This document shows, piece after piece, positions 51,792-63,577 of a DNA stretch of 64,000 nt. The DNA is taken from the NCBI RefSeq assembly GCF_003369915.1, contig NC_046676.1:15296001-15360000 (forward strand), written 5' to 3'. This DNA comes from Drosophila miranda (taxonomy: Eukaryota; Arthropoda; Insecta; Diptera; Drosophilidae). The notes under the pieces are model-generated. The model did not search any database, had not been told where the DNA came from, and saw only the letters and a program-made list of their open reading frames with translations. A program made the translations under genes and the position numbers. Each line of letters starts with the position of its first letter. Positions within the stretch are counted from its first letter, which is position 1.

Positions 51792-52761
51792 ATGAAGTCG
51801 TTTGGATCAGTGGTTTTAGTGGTTTGTGGCGTTTTATGCGTCGGTAAGCAACCTGAATGGCCTGGATGTCCTCAACATTGTAATTCGAAAAAATATATAT
51901 TTCCTTATAGCTGCCGATCCCCAACACACCTACGACGGACGCAATGGGCCCCATGTATTTGGAGATCCTGGCAATCAGGTATATATACGGGGACAAAATG
52001 AAGGCACCTATAGTGTGCCCGGTGTAGGCGGCCAATTTCAGAACACTCCATCGCGGGGCGAACACGTCTATACGGATGAAGGTGGCAACACTTATGTGAA
52101 CCGAAAAAATGCCGGAGGGCCAGGTACAGTCAAGCCATACGAGTTTTATAAGAATTCCACTATATGAGTATATCTGTAGGAACGCACACCATCAGCGGTC
52201 CCAGCTTCTCAGCTACAAATGGACAGCATAAAATTATTAATGGAAACCACGCAGACAAGGATTTGCACGCCGGACGTCGTACCCGACGGGACCCCCAATT
52301 GCACGTGGAACGTCCCGGTCGTACAGTAGATGTCGGTCCGGCCGGATATGTTATTCAACGTGGACGTCGCAGCCCACAATTTCACGTTGAGCGTCCTGGT
52401 CGAACAGTAGATGTTGGTCCCGGAGGATTTGTAGTTCAGCGTGGACGCCGAAGCCCACAATTTCACGTTGAGCGTCCTGGTCGAACAGTAGATGTTGGTC
52501 CCGGAGGATTTGTAGTTCAGCGTGGACGCCGTGGTATTAACGATGCTCGGGTGCAGGGAGAAAACTTTGTAGCCCGTGAGAATCAGGCTGGCGTGTGGAA
52601 CTCGAAAGTTTCAGTATGGACGCGTCCGGATGGCCGCACAGTTTCTGTTGACGAACACGGAAATTCCATTGTCGGCCGACCAGGCCGACCCTCACAGCGT
52701 GTAAGTTATAGCTATCTCAAACGAATTCAACTTCTAATCGCCTTTAAATTTTCAGTATTAA
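51792..52761 (+). CDS. BaraA: Baramicin A, polycistronic-peptide antimicrobial precursor
   Basis: Secreted, Toll-induced precursor cleaved into several host-defence peptides (IM24, IM10-like, IM22 types), with antifungal roles in D. melanogaster. Exons 51792-51843, 51911-52123, 52180-52700 and 52756-52761 give 263 aa; the last exon is only TAT TAA, as in melanogaster BaraA. Signal peptide is residues 1-18. The IM24 domain in exon 2 begins [20 protein letters not shown]. Furin-type RxRR sites then separate three 27-residue IM10-like units (52290-52370, 52371-52451, 52452-52532), each with the core [14 protein letters not shown]-terminal IM22-like part follows ([34 protein letters not shown]). 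Fully intact. Convergent with a sulfatase gene. Confidence 0.95.
52290..52532 (+). repeat. Three tandem 81-base IM10-like peptide repeats in BaraA
   Basis: Three in-frame 81-base units each encode one mature peptide plus a furin site. Units 2 and 3 (52371-52451, 52452-52532) appear identical apart from the last two codon ends. Unit 1 has diverged ([16 protein letters not shown]). Confidence 0.92.
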
Positions 52762-52951
52762 TACCTAAATCATACAAATTTATGATAATAAAAATATTTA
52801 ACAAAACTTGTAGTCTTATGTATAGAATATAACGAGTTATGAGTTATTTTAAAGTAAGATGCACCTTGACATTGACAAGCAAACAGATCAGCAAGATTAC
52901 AGCAGCGCAATACAATATTTGTATTGGATGCAAAGAATAACCAGTTGCGTT

Positions 52952-52962
52952 GGGAATTTCCC
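52952..52962. promoter_or_regulatory. Palindromic kappaB site GGGAATTTCCC
   Basis: A perfect kappaB palindrome in the short gap between the BaraA 3' end and the sulfatase stop. It could act as a downstream BaraA enhancer. Position, not experiment, is the only support. Confidence 0.45.
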
Positions 52963-52989
52963 GATCAGATTTGATTATTGGATGCATAC

Positions 52990-54662
52990 TTATACTATGC
53001 ACGACTGGCCAGAACACTTGGTTAGGTTCTGAAGCCGCAGCCTATACAGAGCTCTCACAATCGGCAGCAGGTCGTAGACAATGTTTACCATTTGATAAGG
53101 ATCCTGTCGCAGGTCATATGCCTCGGAAAAGTTCTGTTACAAAGAGATAATAATTTGGAAATGTATATTTTTTTGTGTAGGTTGATACCTTACCTCGCTA
53201 TCACTAAACTGACAGTATATGCGATCGTCATTATATTTAAAGTCCCGCAGGCAAGCGAATGTGTTGTTCCACGAATCTTGACAATGACAAGCGGCTTCAG
53301 GTGTACATTCCGCCAATCGATCACTGCGTCGCCACGGGCATGACGGATTGTAGGTGTCATCGTTACCCTCGCCCCAATACTCTATTAGCAACGAGTGGCG
53401 GTATGGGGGATGTAGCGAAATATCCCCGTCTGTCCGACCCGCCTGTAACAGATCCCCGTAAATTGATCGCCCATCCATGTAGTGGGGAACGGTTATGCCG
53501 GCCCAATCCAGAACTGTCGGCGCCAGATCTATCAAGCTGACGGCTACGTGTAGGTGGCTTTCTGCAGCTATTCCTGGACCCCGTATTAGCAGGGGTACGT
53601 GAATGTCGGTTTCATACGGCTGTCGCTTGTCAAACGGCTGGGCGAACTGCCCCATATGATACCCATTGTCCGAGGTGTATATGATATAGGTATTTTCGAG
53701 CGATTTCGTCTCACTTAGCACTGCCACCAAGGCGGCCACCAACTCGTCGACAGCCAGAAGTGATTCCCAGCGCCCCTGAAAGTATCTGTCTATTGTGGCG
53801 ATTGTGTCATTCGACAGATGTGCGGACGATCCAACCAACCAATGTTTATCTGGGGCATTCAATTGGACAATCATAAAAAAATACATACGAGTATATGTGG
53901 CAAAGCTTACCCTCTGTAGGATTGTTGAAACTAGGGGTGCGCAGAGCTTTCGTATTGGAAAAGACTCCCCGATGGCGCGGTGCCGGTGTGTATGGGGCAT
54001 GAGGTGCTGGCGGAGCAACCATTGCAAAAAATGGCCTGTGCTCGTCGCCTTGGGTGGCACTGCGTAGGAAGTCAACCGCACGATCACGCAGCAGGTCAGT
54101 TAGATAAGTGGACGTATAGCTGACATTCTGAGAATTCTCGCGCAGCGTGTAATTGTAATAGCGGGAGTTTCCATGCAGTCCATAAAACTCGTTCCAACCG
54201 CGCGGCACCTTCGCCCCCCTAAACTGGTTTAGATATTTTCCAGCGAAGAACGTACGATAGCCGTGGTTTTGAAGAATAACGGGCAAAGCCCGGGGCTCAG
54301 ACCGATGCAGCCAGTCCGGGCCGTTGCAGCCTCCACTGACAGAATTGTTAAAGGTTCTGTGATTGTGCGCATATTGCCCAGTGAGAAGACTTGCCCTGGC
54401 GGGACAGCAAATGGGCGTGGGCGTGAAGGCATTGTGGAACTGTGCTCCGGCTTGTCCCAAGAGCTTGTTGGTTTCATACATCGGGTACATTCCGTGCAGC
54501 TCGACATCCTGATCATCTGTCAAGATCAGCAGTATATTGGGCAACTGTTGTCCTAAGACCCAGTCTACCCAGAAAATACTGATGGCGAGAGACAGCAAGA
54601 AGCTGGCCTATGTATGTTTTGCATGAGAAGGATTCAAATAAAAGATATTATACAATTACCAT
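52990..54662 (-). CDS. N-acetylglucosamine-6-sulfatase-like lysosomal/secreted sulfatase
   Basis: Sulfatase predicted to remove 6-sulfate from N-acetylglucosamine of heparan or keratan sulfate. Exons 54660-54662 (the ATG alone), 53911-54607, 53194-53849 and 52990-53133 give 499 aa. Signal peptide is residues 1-20 (MASFLLSLAISIFWVDWVLG). Metal-binding TDDQD is at 31-35, and the formylglycine motif CCPAR at 68-72 (Cys68 is the modified residue). TGQYAHNH, FFAGKYLN, APPAPHAPYTP and the second Asp/Asn metal site SDNGYHMGQF follow. Several NxS/T sequons fit a glycosylated lysosomal enzyme. The C-terminus ends CSGQSCIV. The gene closest to BaraA in D. melanogaster (CG18278) is of this family, so the pairing is ancestral. 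Confidence 0.9.
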
Positions 54663-55770
54663 GTTGATCGAAATTTGTTACCGTTTTCCCGGCTCGCTTT
54701 GTTTGGAAAATCATCACAAATCATATTAATCGTTGAGCTTTTAGTGCTGGTAAGTGCTTAGCTGGCAATTTCATTGGGGTATTCTCGTAAGTGTTGTTTG
54801 CCTGATACACAACTGTCGACAATAGCTTTCACCAATTCCGCAATTAATGTGAAAGTAACACTACCACACTCAATTATATACAAATTAAGTTCGAATATAC
54901 CAAAAGCCACATTTTGGTGATTACTGTAACTGGACTGTAAAGCTCTCGGCGTATTTGTAATATATAGTAGAGAAAAGAAGAAATCTAGATTGCGTTTCAA
55001 ATCTCGTGAAATACGAATACAGCTACATACATATATACGATTTCACTTCACTTTGACTTGACGTTGTCCCGCCCTCCTTTAAATAGTCAAACTCATTGTC
55101 GAGAAATATGATTTATTTTCAACGAAAATATATAAATGATTTAGTGACCAAAAATTACAGGATCTTTGCCGACAGACATCATCAACGTTGAAATTTAATG
55201 CTTATATAGGTACAAATGTTTACAGTATTTAGTTACTTAGATTTAGTATTAGAAAAAGAATGCAAGTCTGTGTCCGTATCACAAAGCAGCACAAAGGATA
55301 AGGACAGATACGAATGACATGATCGAACGAATTTCTAGGCCTCTTCACTCTCTTTTCCGATCTTAAAAAATAAATAACAGCAAAGATATTCGCATATGTG
55401 TGTGTTCCATATTTAATATTCCTATGTATGTATGTATATGTACTAAATATTGTTCCTATAAGACGTTTAAGTTACATTACTGTGAGGTTAATGTAAGACA
55501 CATAAAGAATAAATGTTACTAGTGTGATGTTTGGCCTACCAGAATAGTGATTGCTCTCACTTCTGCTCAGGTGCTCTGATCGTAATATTTTTATGGGTAT
55601 GTCCGCTACGCTATCGCTTCCGTACAAATCGTGTGTGTTCAAATTTAAATGTTCATGTTATCCCTTGGGATTTGAATATGTACATTGGTAAGTTATCATT
55701 AAATTTTTTTGCATTGCTGGTCCTTGCGGTAGCTGTACAGCCCAGCGATTCGAACGTCGTCCCTCCGGGA
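54663..55770. other. Sulfatase promoter and ATP8A 3' UTR
   Basis: AT-rich sequence. The right part is 3' UTR of ATP8A. No coding sequence is supported apart from a possible tiny alternative terminal exon near 55337-55363 (see rejected). Confidence 0.45.
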
Positions 55771-58700
55771 CTAGTTGCCTTCGGGTTTTGGCAAATTGGT
55801 ATCATATGCACGTATAACTATAGACTGGGGCACAGCTCCGCCCTCCTCCTGTGAGAAAGCGTAGCCATCTGAGAACATAAATAATACAGTCAATAATCGT
55901 CATATAGGCATGGTCATCAATGTATGAATGCAGGTCTTGATGTGTAGAATCGGTTATGTGTGGATGAGCTTTGTGTTTATTTGTGTGTGTGTTTGAGGTA
56001 CACGGTATAACGATTCTCCTTCTAATGGAAAAAAATCCCAGAAATACGATATATGAATCATATTTATTTCTAGATTTCGGACCAGATTTAAAACCTACAG
56101 GTCAAGTCCTACCACTCCACTGAGTTCTACGAGTACAGGTATATTCCTGGAACTGAGTGGTTAAAGGCGGTTCGGTTGTACTCACGGGATAGTTCTAGTT
56201 CCGTTTCGACTCTCGTGTTGGCCCGACGAGTAAATACATTACGTAGCAGCCTCGCAGTTTCCGTGAATCTGTAGGGTTAATTTTTTGAGCGGGGGCGGAT
56301 ATGGTTTAGTATCGGATTTAATTTTGTATAGGATTTGAGTTTTGAGTTATTGCAGTTTATGTTAATCTAAGATTTTCCATTTTGAATTGTTAGCACTTTA
56401 CTTTTCACAACATTACAATTATTCAAGTATTCAATCCAATCTCTATTGTATAGAAAACGTAGCTGAAACAGATCGAGGCTCTTGGCGGGGGGCAGGTCAG
56501 GGCTGGGCATTAAGTACATACATATAATCAAATCAGGATGATCAACTGAATAACGAGGTGTGTACAGGTGTACAAAATTGTAGGGGCATGCAGAGTACAT
56601 AATAAAGGGAGATGAGCCTACTAATATTTGAGAGTTGGCAAATAAAAGGAAACGATGCGAGTCTTACAAAAATTACAACGAATCGTTGACACTACGAAAA
56701 ATAGTAAACAATAAAATCCATAAATAAAGTGTTTGAATATAATATACGCGTATATAATTGAGTGGTGTCCTGTTCTAATCCCAATTGGGTTTACCACTGA
56801 TTTCGTCCCGCAAAACCCCCTATCCTATCGAATCCTTTTGTGGTGGTGTCAATGGTATGGTATTGTGTGGTATGGTATGGTATGGTATGGTATGGTATGT
56901 TACGGCAGTGTGATGTGTGTACGAGTACGGGTGGTGTGGTTTGGTGCGGTGTGGTGTGGTGTTGTGTTGTGTGAGAATGGGATGTCAGTTTTATCTACGA
57001 TTTACTTACACCGAAGAATCGATCCCAAGGCATACATAGTACTGCGCACACAGACATTTACGCAGAAAATGTTCATAGAAATTTCAATTAAACATTTTAA
57101 ATAATTTTGCTGTTGACTTATTGATTTATTAAATTATTGATTATTGGTTATTGTTGTGTGTTCTTGGGTTTCAGGTTTCAGATGTTGGGTGTGGTTGGAT
57201 TTGATTGGTTAAAGTCGCTTTGTTGTGTGTTATGTTGATTAATACAAAATAAAATAATATAAATACAATATACGTAAGTGCAGAGCAGATCGGATCATAT
57301 CATATCCGATGAGAGTCAAGATTAAATCATTCAACAGCCATAGAGTAAGTGTATATCATCGGCCTAGTAAAATTGCATGCGGGCTGTGAAGGACGGTGCG
57401 GTATACATAAAAACATTCATTTGCATATAATATATATTCAAAACTGATACATACATAAATATCATCTGGGAATATCATCACATTCCGTAAATATGTATAT
57501 AGGTAGGTAGGAGGTATACGTAGTTCATAATAGATTGTTGGATAAGATTGAACAAAGCACCTCTAACTGGGGTGAACACCCACTTAAGTACAAATAGTAG
57601 CTGAACTTTTACAACCTTTTACAACGTCTCTTAAAACTGTAAATTATACTACATCCGGCCATGGAAAAAATACAACCAAATACTTAAGTACAATATTAAT
57701 TATAAATTATTTATATATATGTTCCTATATACCTATGTATGTAATATATGTTGGGAATGCTTTTGACATCCTGTCTATCCTAGCGTGTCTATCCATCTAC
57801 ATATGTACATATATACTCTTCAGACACTATCACAGTTGGCAAATAGTTAGCACATACAATACCACATACTCGTTTGTATAAATATTCCGCATTCGCACAT
57901 TTCCATAAATTTACACATTATACATTGACTTATGTTCGTTGTGATATGAATTCGACAGTTGCTAGAAGGTACTCAAAGCGCATACTTAAGAATTTATGTA
58001 TACTTATTCACTATAACAAATATTACACTATTAAGACAATTCGACTGACATATTGCTTTGCTTTTCCTTGCCTTGATCCGACTGATACGCTTGATTTGAT
58101 CCAGCTGTTCACATATGCAGCGTAGTAGTGATAGTGGAGGTGGTGGAGCTGTTGCTCATAACAGACTCGCCGGCACTCCGTCGCGCCCTTCTTACCTCGC
58201 TCCGCCTCTTTCTGCTCCGCTGCTGGCCAACGCTGTCGTCTTCGAGGTCCAGGTGCTCTATGCTCAGGCTGGGAGCTCGCTGGCCGACTGGGAATTCTTT
58301 GCTGCCAGTGAATGATGTCCGGCGGGATATGAGGACTGAGCTGGAACGCAATAGCTTGCCCAGGGCGTAAGCAAAACCAGAATCTCTAATGACGGCAAAT
58401 GGGTGCATGGATTTTGATTGTTTGATTGATTGATTGATTGATTGATTGCAAGGAGAAGATCAAGGAGCCATCAGCGAAAATGATGTACAAAAGTGTTTGC
58501 AAGTTGATTGTATTGTGGATGGATGGGGGATAGAGAAGGATAAAAAGATTACATTTTAGGAAATTCAATTCAAAAGATACTTGCTCAAAACTGAGTAAGA
58601 CACTGAATAACAAACAATCCATGTGGTAAGGTAAGAGTAACAGTGGGAGTAAGAGTAAAGTCTGATTCTGATGGATAGTTTTGCACTCTGGACTGGAGCC

Positions 58701-61700
58701 AGTGAAATTGTGTTTGTTTCTTTAAATGCGCTGATTTCAATCAATGATACACTGCTAGCAATGCAATGCTGCCTTAAGAGTTTTCACTAAACATTTCCAA
58801 TTTTCAATATAAATTTCATTCAAAATTGCTCAATAAGATCTGATCTACAAAATGCGTACACAACTAAGTAAACATACATATACACTCGTAAGTAAATTTA
58901 AAAAAAATCTCTTTTTTTCATCAGCTAAGTGTGCATTATATTGTATAAGTATGATCTATAGTTTATATAGTATTGTAGGTATAGTTAGGGGTCTGTTACA
59001 GGTCATTGTATGAATGATCAGCAGTGTAAAGAGTGTTTGTGCTGCACTGGAACAACTAATAACTAACAACAGGTTCAGCTCTAAGACTATGTACACATTT
59101 TTTCTCTATTACTAAGTTTGTTTCCTTATAGGTTTCGCACACTGGTGTGTGTCCTCGCGTCCTTATGTCGATTATATGTTGGGTTGCGTTTCGTTTTGAT
59201 ATTTTGTATACAATTTGAGATAGGGTTCGAGCAATTTTTAGTGACCAATGTTCAACAAGAGACTTTGGTTGCACGAAAATAAGCACTAACTTACATCGAA
59301 AGTTCAACAAACACAATTTGGGGAGGTGGAAGTGGGAGTGGCAGTGCGATTACTGGGATGAGGCATGAGGCATGGCGTAAGATTAAGTTAATGCCAAATG
59401 CATAATGACCCAAAAACAAATGCTAAGTAATTCTGAGAGCTAAAGATACTGTAAACTTTGGTGCAAACTATTCACTACAGGAAGCATATCGATATATATG
59501 TATATATATAGTTTATGTAGTATAAGGCACGTATGTAGGTTTAATAAGCCTTTGATTGGTTAGAATGGAATTGGTAGAGATAGAGGTAGAGGGGTCTACA
59601 TATTCAAGTTTCAACAAATGCGCAACAATTCAAATTGAAAATATATGTATGTACGATTAGATGTTGATTCTCTGTTTGGAGACAAACAAAAGCCTAAATA
59701 CGAATACATATGCATGTACGATATGTATTGTAAAGGGAAAGCGTGACTCTACGAGAGGTGCCTGGCGTAGCGTGGCGTCGATACTTACGAAGATCGAGGC
59801 TCGTTCATCACTTCGGCGAGATCGTTGCGCCTAATCTCGGTTTCGCGCACTGCCTCCGTGAGTGTTTTGAACACGGTGTTGTGTATCCTGTAACGAAGGC
59901 GGACAGGAGAGGAGAAAGCACACATTGTAATATACCGAATATTAAGGGGAAGAGTAGGGTTGTTCAATGACGCACAGTTTGCAGATGACATCGATCAGCA
60001 GGGTGGTGATTGGCACCAGAACCAGGCCCAAATAGAACATCGGCGTGCTCAGCATCATGATGTCCATGCCAGGGAAGTTGCTGCCGATGTTGAAGGTCGG
60101 AAAGCAGTGACTGTAGATCAGAACAAAGCCGAACCAGAGCACTATGGAGCCCCAAATGGCCATATGCGTCAGCCAGGTCCAGGAGTTTGTGATGAGGCCC
60201 GCCTTCAAGCAGACCGTCACAATCACATACTGCAATCGAAATGCAATGCAAAATTCAATCTAATGTCGAATGGTTAATTGAGAAGTGTGTGAGCGCCTCA
60301 CCGTATACACCATATTGCCCATCATTAGGTAGTCGTTGGCCTTGCCATCCCTCCAGATGGTATCCGATGCGTACGCGGCCATGGGCAGCCAGAAGAGGAA
60401 CACCGAGTGCAGCAGGGCGTTGAAGATCCAAATCCAAAATACCTTCACATTGAACAACTTGGCGTTCTGCGAGGGCTTGTACAGCATCGGGTACTTGAGC
60501 ATCGTCTCGGCCGTACAGAACTTCTCGAACAGACCCATGGCGAACGGGGGCATGGCCGTGAACACCACATTGTAGAGACCAATGGTCCACCGCTCGAACA
60601 GGATCTGGCCCGACCAGCCGGAGTAGAGGGCGAACCACAGTTCGATGACGTAGAGACAGACATTCTTGTAGAAGCTGTACAGGATCAGCTTGCTGATACG
60701 CGCATAGTTCCAAGCCCCGTGCACGAGCAGCAGTCGCTGCAGGTACCGAAATTGGGCAATCGAATAGTCCGAGGCGCAGGCCGCTTGCAAACCCTCAACG
60801 CCGGATATACCAATGCCAACGTTTGCCTTCTGTATCATGGCCACATCGTTGGCACCGTCCCCGATGGCCAGCGTCACCGCCTTGGTGCTCTGGGTGACCA
60901 TCTCGACCACCTCCGCCTTCTGCATGGGCGACACGCGGCAGCAGATGACCACGCGGCAGAGTAGGCAGAGCTCCTGAAAATCGCCCCGTAGATCACAACT
61001 CAGGGCGTATTTTAGTGTGGTGCCATCGATGACCAGGGCCACGTTCATGTCGTTGGCCGTCGAGCTCTTAAATTCCCCTAAGTGGCGAAGGATGACGTCG
61101 CGGGTTGCCTGAGGAGAGAGAAACAATTACATAAGTTTCAATTTGTTGATCAAGTGACACTTGGGCTTACGTCGAGGCTTTCCTCGTTCAGGATGAGTAT
61201 GTCCATGGTGTGGGAGATCAGCCTGCAGGAGTATCCTATATTTATGGCCGTTTCTTGCTTGTCGCCGGTCAGCACCCAAATATAGATGCCGGCATCCATC
61301 AGCGCCGCAATCGTCTCCGGCACGCCGTCCTGCAAGCGATCTTCGATGGCCGTGGCGCCCAGTAGGCGCAGATTGATCTCAATCAAGTCCGCCGCATCCT
61401 CCAGCTTGCGTTCGCGGTGCTGCAGCGCCGTCGCTGCCTTGTGGTAGGTGTTGCGCCACTCCTCGTACACATCTGGCTGAATGTCGGCCACGGCCAGACA
61501 AAGTGTGCGCAGACCCTCCGATGCGAACTCCTCGAGGTGCTGCAGCGTCCGGTCACGGTACTGTCTATCTTGGGCGGACAGGCGTTCGTAAATCACCGAA
61601 TCGGCGCCCTTGCAGAAGAGCTTGATCTTGCCCTCTGGCGTCCGCACTATCAGCGACATGCGCTTTCGCGCCGATGTGAACTCCAGAACATTGAGTACCT

Positions 61701-63482
61701 GATATCGCCGCCGCTGGCCCAGCGCATTGATCTCCACGTATTCGGGCGTGCGGGTGTCGAAGATGTAGCCAAAGAAGTGGGCGCCCTCAACCAGGGCGCG
61801 TTCGTCCGGACTAGCGGCGTGGTAGATGATGCCCTCATCGCTTCGCTCAGGTATTACGGTGTGGCAGACGGAAAGCAGCACCAGGAACTCCTCGATGACT
61901 TCTGCCGACTCGTGCCGTCTGAGGATGTTCTGAACCAGCAGCGACTCCTCCGGAGTGCGCTGCGGGGCATAGATATGCCCCGCTATTGAGCACTTCTTGA
62001 AGACCATCACATTCTGCGTGAGCGTGCCCGTCTTGTCAGAAAATATGTACTTTACCATGCCCAGCTCCTCGTTGAGGTTCGAGGTGCGGGCCATGGCCGG
62101 CGTGTCCGAGGGCTCGTGGTACATCTCGATGTCGTAGTTGATGAAGATGGCCTGCAGGAAGCGCACCAGCTCGAGGGTGACCTGCAGCGATATGGGTATC
62201 AGGTTGTTGTACAGAATGAAGAAGGTGAGGAGATTGTAGCCGAGGCTCAAGCTCTTGAAGTCGCTCAGGCCCAGATACCAGTCCGTTTCCGAGTGCTCCC
62301 GGGTCCAGAACAGATTGCACAGTCCACTGGTGATGCAAAGCGAGATCAGGATCATGAACAACATCAGGATCTGGGTGTTGGTTAGCTTGTCGACGGTGGA
62401 CCGCTTCAGCGGCGCTGAGGTAGAGTTCTTCATGAGCTTCGTCTCCTGACCCGAGTAGACAACGACCCCAAACACCCAGGCCGTGTTTCGCAACATAGCG
62501 CCACGCTGCAGGACCTGATCGTTGCCCAGGGACACGGATCTTCAAAGGACACATAGAGATATCAAGATGGAACAGTAACACAGTCGATTGAACAACTACT
62601 CACTGCTTTCCGAATTCCTTTAGCACCCCGTTAAACTCGTACAGATGCCGATTGGGCAGCTCGCACTCGATCCTTCCCTGCAGCATTGCGAGGTCCTTTG
62701 TCTCCAGCAGTCCCGCAGTGGCAGTCACTCCCTGGCGTATCTTCAGGTTGGTCTCCCCATCCAGATTGGCCGTCTCAATGAAACACATGGCCTGGGGCTC
62801 ACTGGAAAGTGGGTCGGGCTGGGATCAACATATGGCCACAATGGAGTGTGCTGGCGCTCACGCTTACCTGGACGATAAGATAATTAGGTCCGCGGGGAAG
62901 AATGTGTTTATCGACACTTTTATAATGTCCCCCACGGTCAGCTCCGCCCACCGGACTGTCGACCAGGTGCCGTTCTCTAGCCGCTCGATGTGTCGATGAT
63001 TGATCTCATTATCAGCGCGATGGCGCTTCTGTGGATGGGGAAAAAAACCGTATGAGCCTCGTATGCAAAGTAAGCCCTCGGCTGACAAATACTTACCACA
63101 TCTTCGATTATCTCCTTGATGGCGCTGACAGATAGGATGAACATCAGGGGCACCAGAGTGGTGTAGCGACCCGTGGGCGATACATCTGGGATTTGCTGCA
63201 GCAATGCGATTAGCAGGAAAAAACAGTTCGAGTACCGTCGGAACTGTTCGAACAGGAACGAGGGCAGAAAGCTGATGAAGCTGCAGATGAAACAGATACA
63301 AATCAATCAGTTAGTATCGTTTCTAATCAATCTCATTAATTGATAGCGGAATGCTTACTTGTACTTGGCCGTCGATATACGATTGTTGCAGTACTTTACG
63401 GGCTGGGCGCCATTTAGGATTATGACACGCCGCTCTCCATCCTCTGCATCGTAGCCGGCGGACGAGGTGATGTCCTCATCAT
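55771..63482 (-). CDS. ATP8A: P4-ATPase phospholipid flippase ATP8A (5' partial)
   Basis: Flips phosphatidylserine/ethanolamine to the cytosolic leaflet of Golgi, endosome and plasma membranes, with a CDC50 partner. Exons: 63359-63482, 63097-63280, 62868-63028, 62604-62801, 61171-62539, 60302-61108, 59976-60229, 59789-59887, then 56186-56268 and 55771-55868. The first exon begins mid-codon, so the N-terminus lies beyond 64000. Motifs in order: [19 protein letters not shown] (M1), [13 protein letters not shown] (M4), the phosphorylation site [43 protein letters not shown], then membrane segments M5-M10. The C-terminus [15 protein letters not shown] closely matches vertebrate ATP8A1. Catalytic residues are intact. 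Confidence 0.94.
56269..58108. other. ATP8A intron between alternative 3' exons
   Basis: No coding sequence seen. It contains a (TATGG)n pentanucleotide repeat at about 56866-56900 and degenerate GGTGT repeats to about 56970, with AT-rich microsatellite-like DNA elsewhere. Confidence 0.5.
56866..56900. repeat. (TATGG)n microsatellite
   Basis: Seven or so tandem TATGG/GGTAT units, flanked by related GTGTGGT repeats. Confidence 0.85.
58109..58385 (-). CDS. ATP8A: Alternative terminal coding exon of ATP8A
   Basis: An ATTAG acceptor at 58386-58390 opens a frame whose first base completes the codon left open by the exon ending at 59789 (TC plus A). It encodes 91 residues, from [15 protein letters not shown] through [20 protein letters not shown] and an Arg/Ser-rich stretch ([18 protein letters not shown]), to the stop at 58109. 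It would replace the FTETARLL...GYAFSQEE tail. Several Arg-x-x-Ser sites suggest regulatory phosphorylation. Inferred from phase and acceptor only. Confidence 0.7.
58386..59788. other. ATP8A intron
   Basis: AT-rich sequence with a (GATT)n tract at about 58419-58448. No coding sequence seen. Confidence 0.5.
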
Positions 63483-63577
63483 CTGAAAGCAGGCGGCAAA
63501 TGTTCGAGGAATAAGTATTTTATAAAAACTATAATATCTATTTATAAATTGCTCATTGGTTTATTTTTTAAACAAAA

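Noticed and set aside
52950-53150. Plus-strand ORF with signal-peptide-like start after BaraA
   Set aside because: It is antisense to the last sulfatase exon and has no ATG at its start; the minus-strand reading is clearly coding.
55337-55363. Possible tiny alternative last exon of ATP8A (IGKESEEA)
   Set aside because: There is an acceptor-like TTTTTTAAG, but no upstream ATP8A exon offers a matching phase to use this frame.
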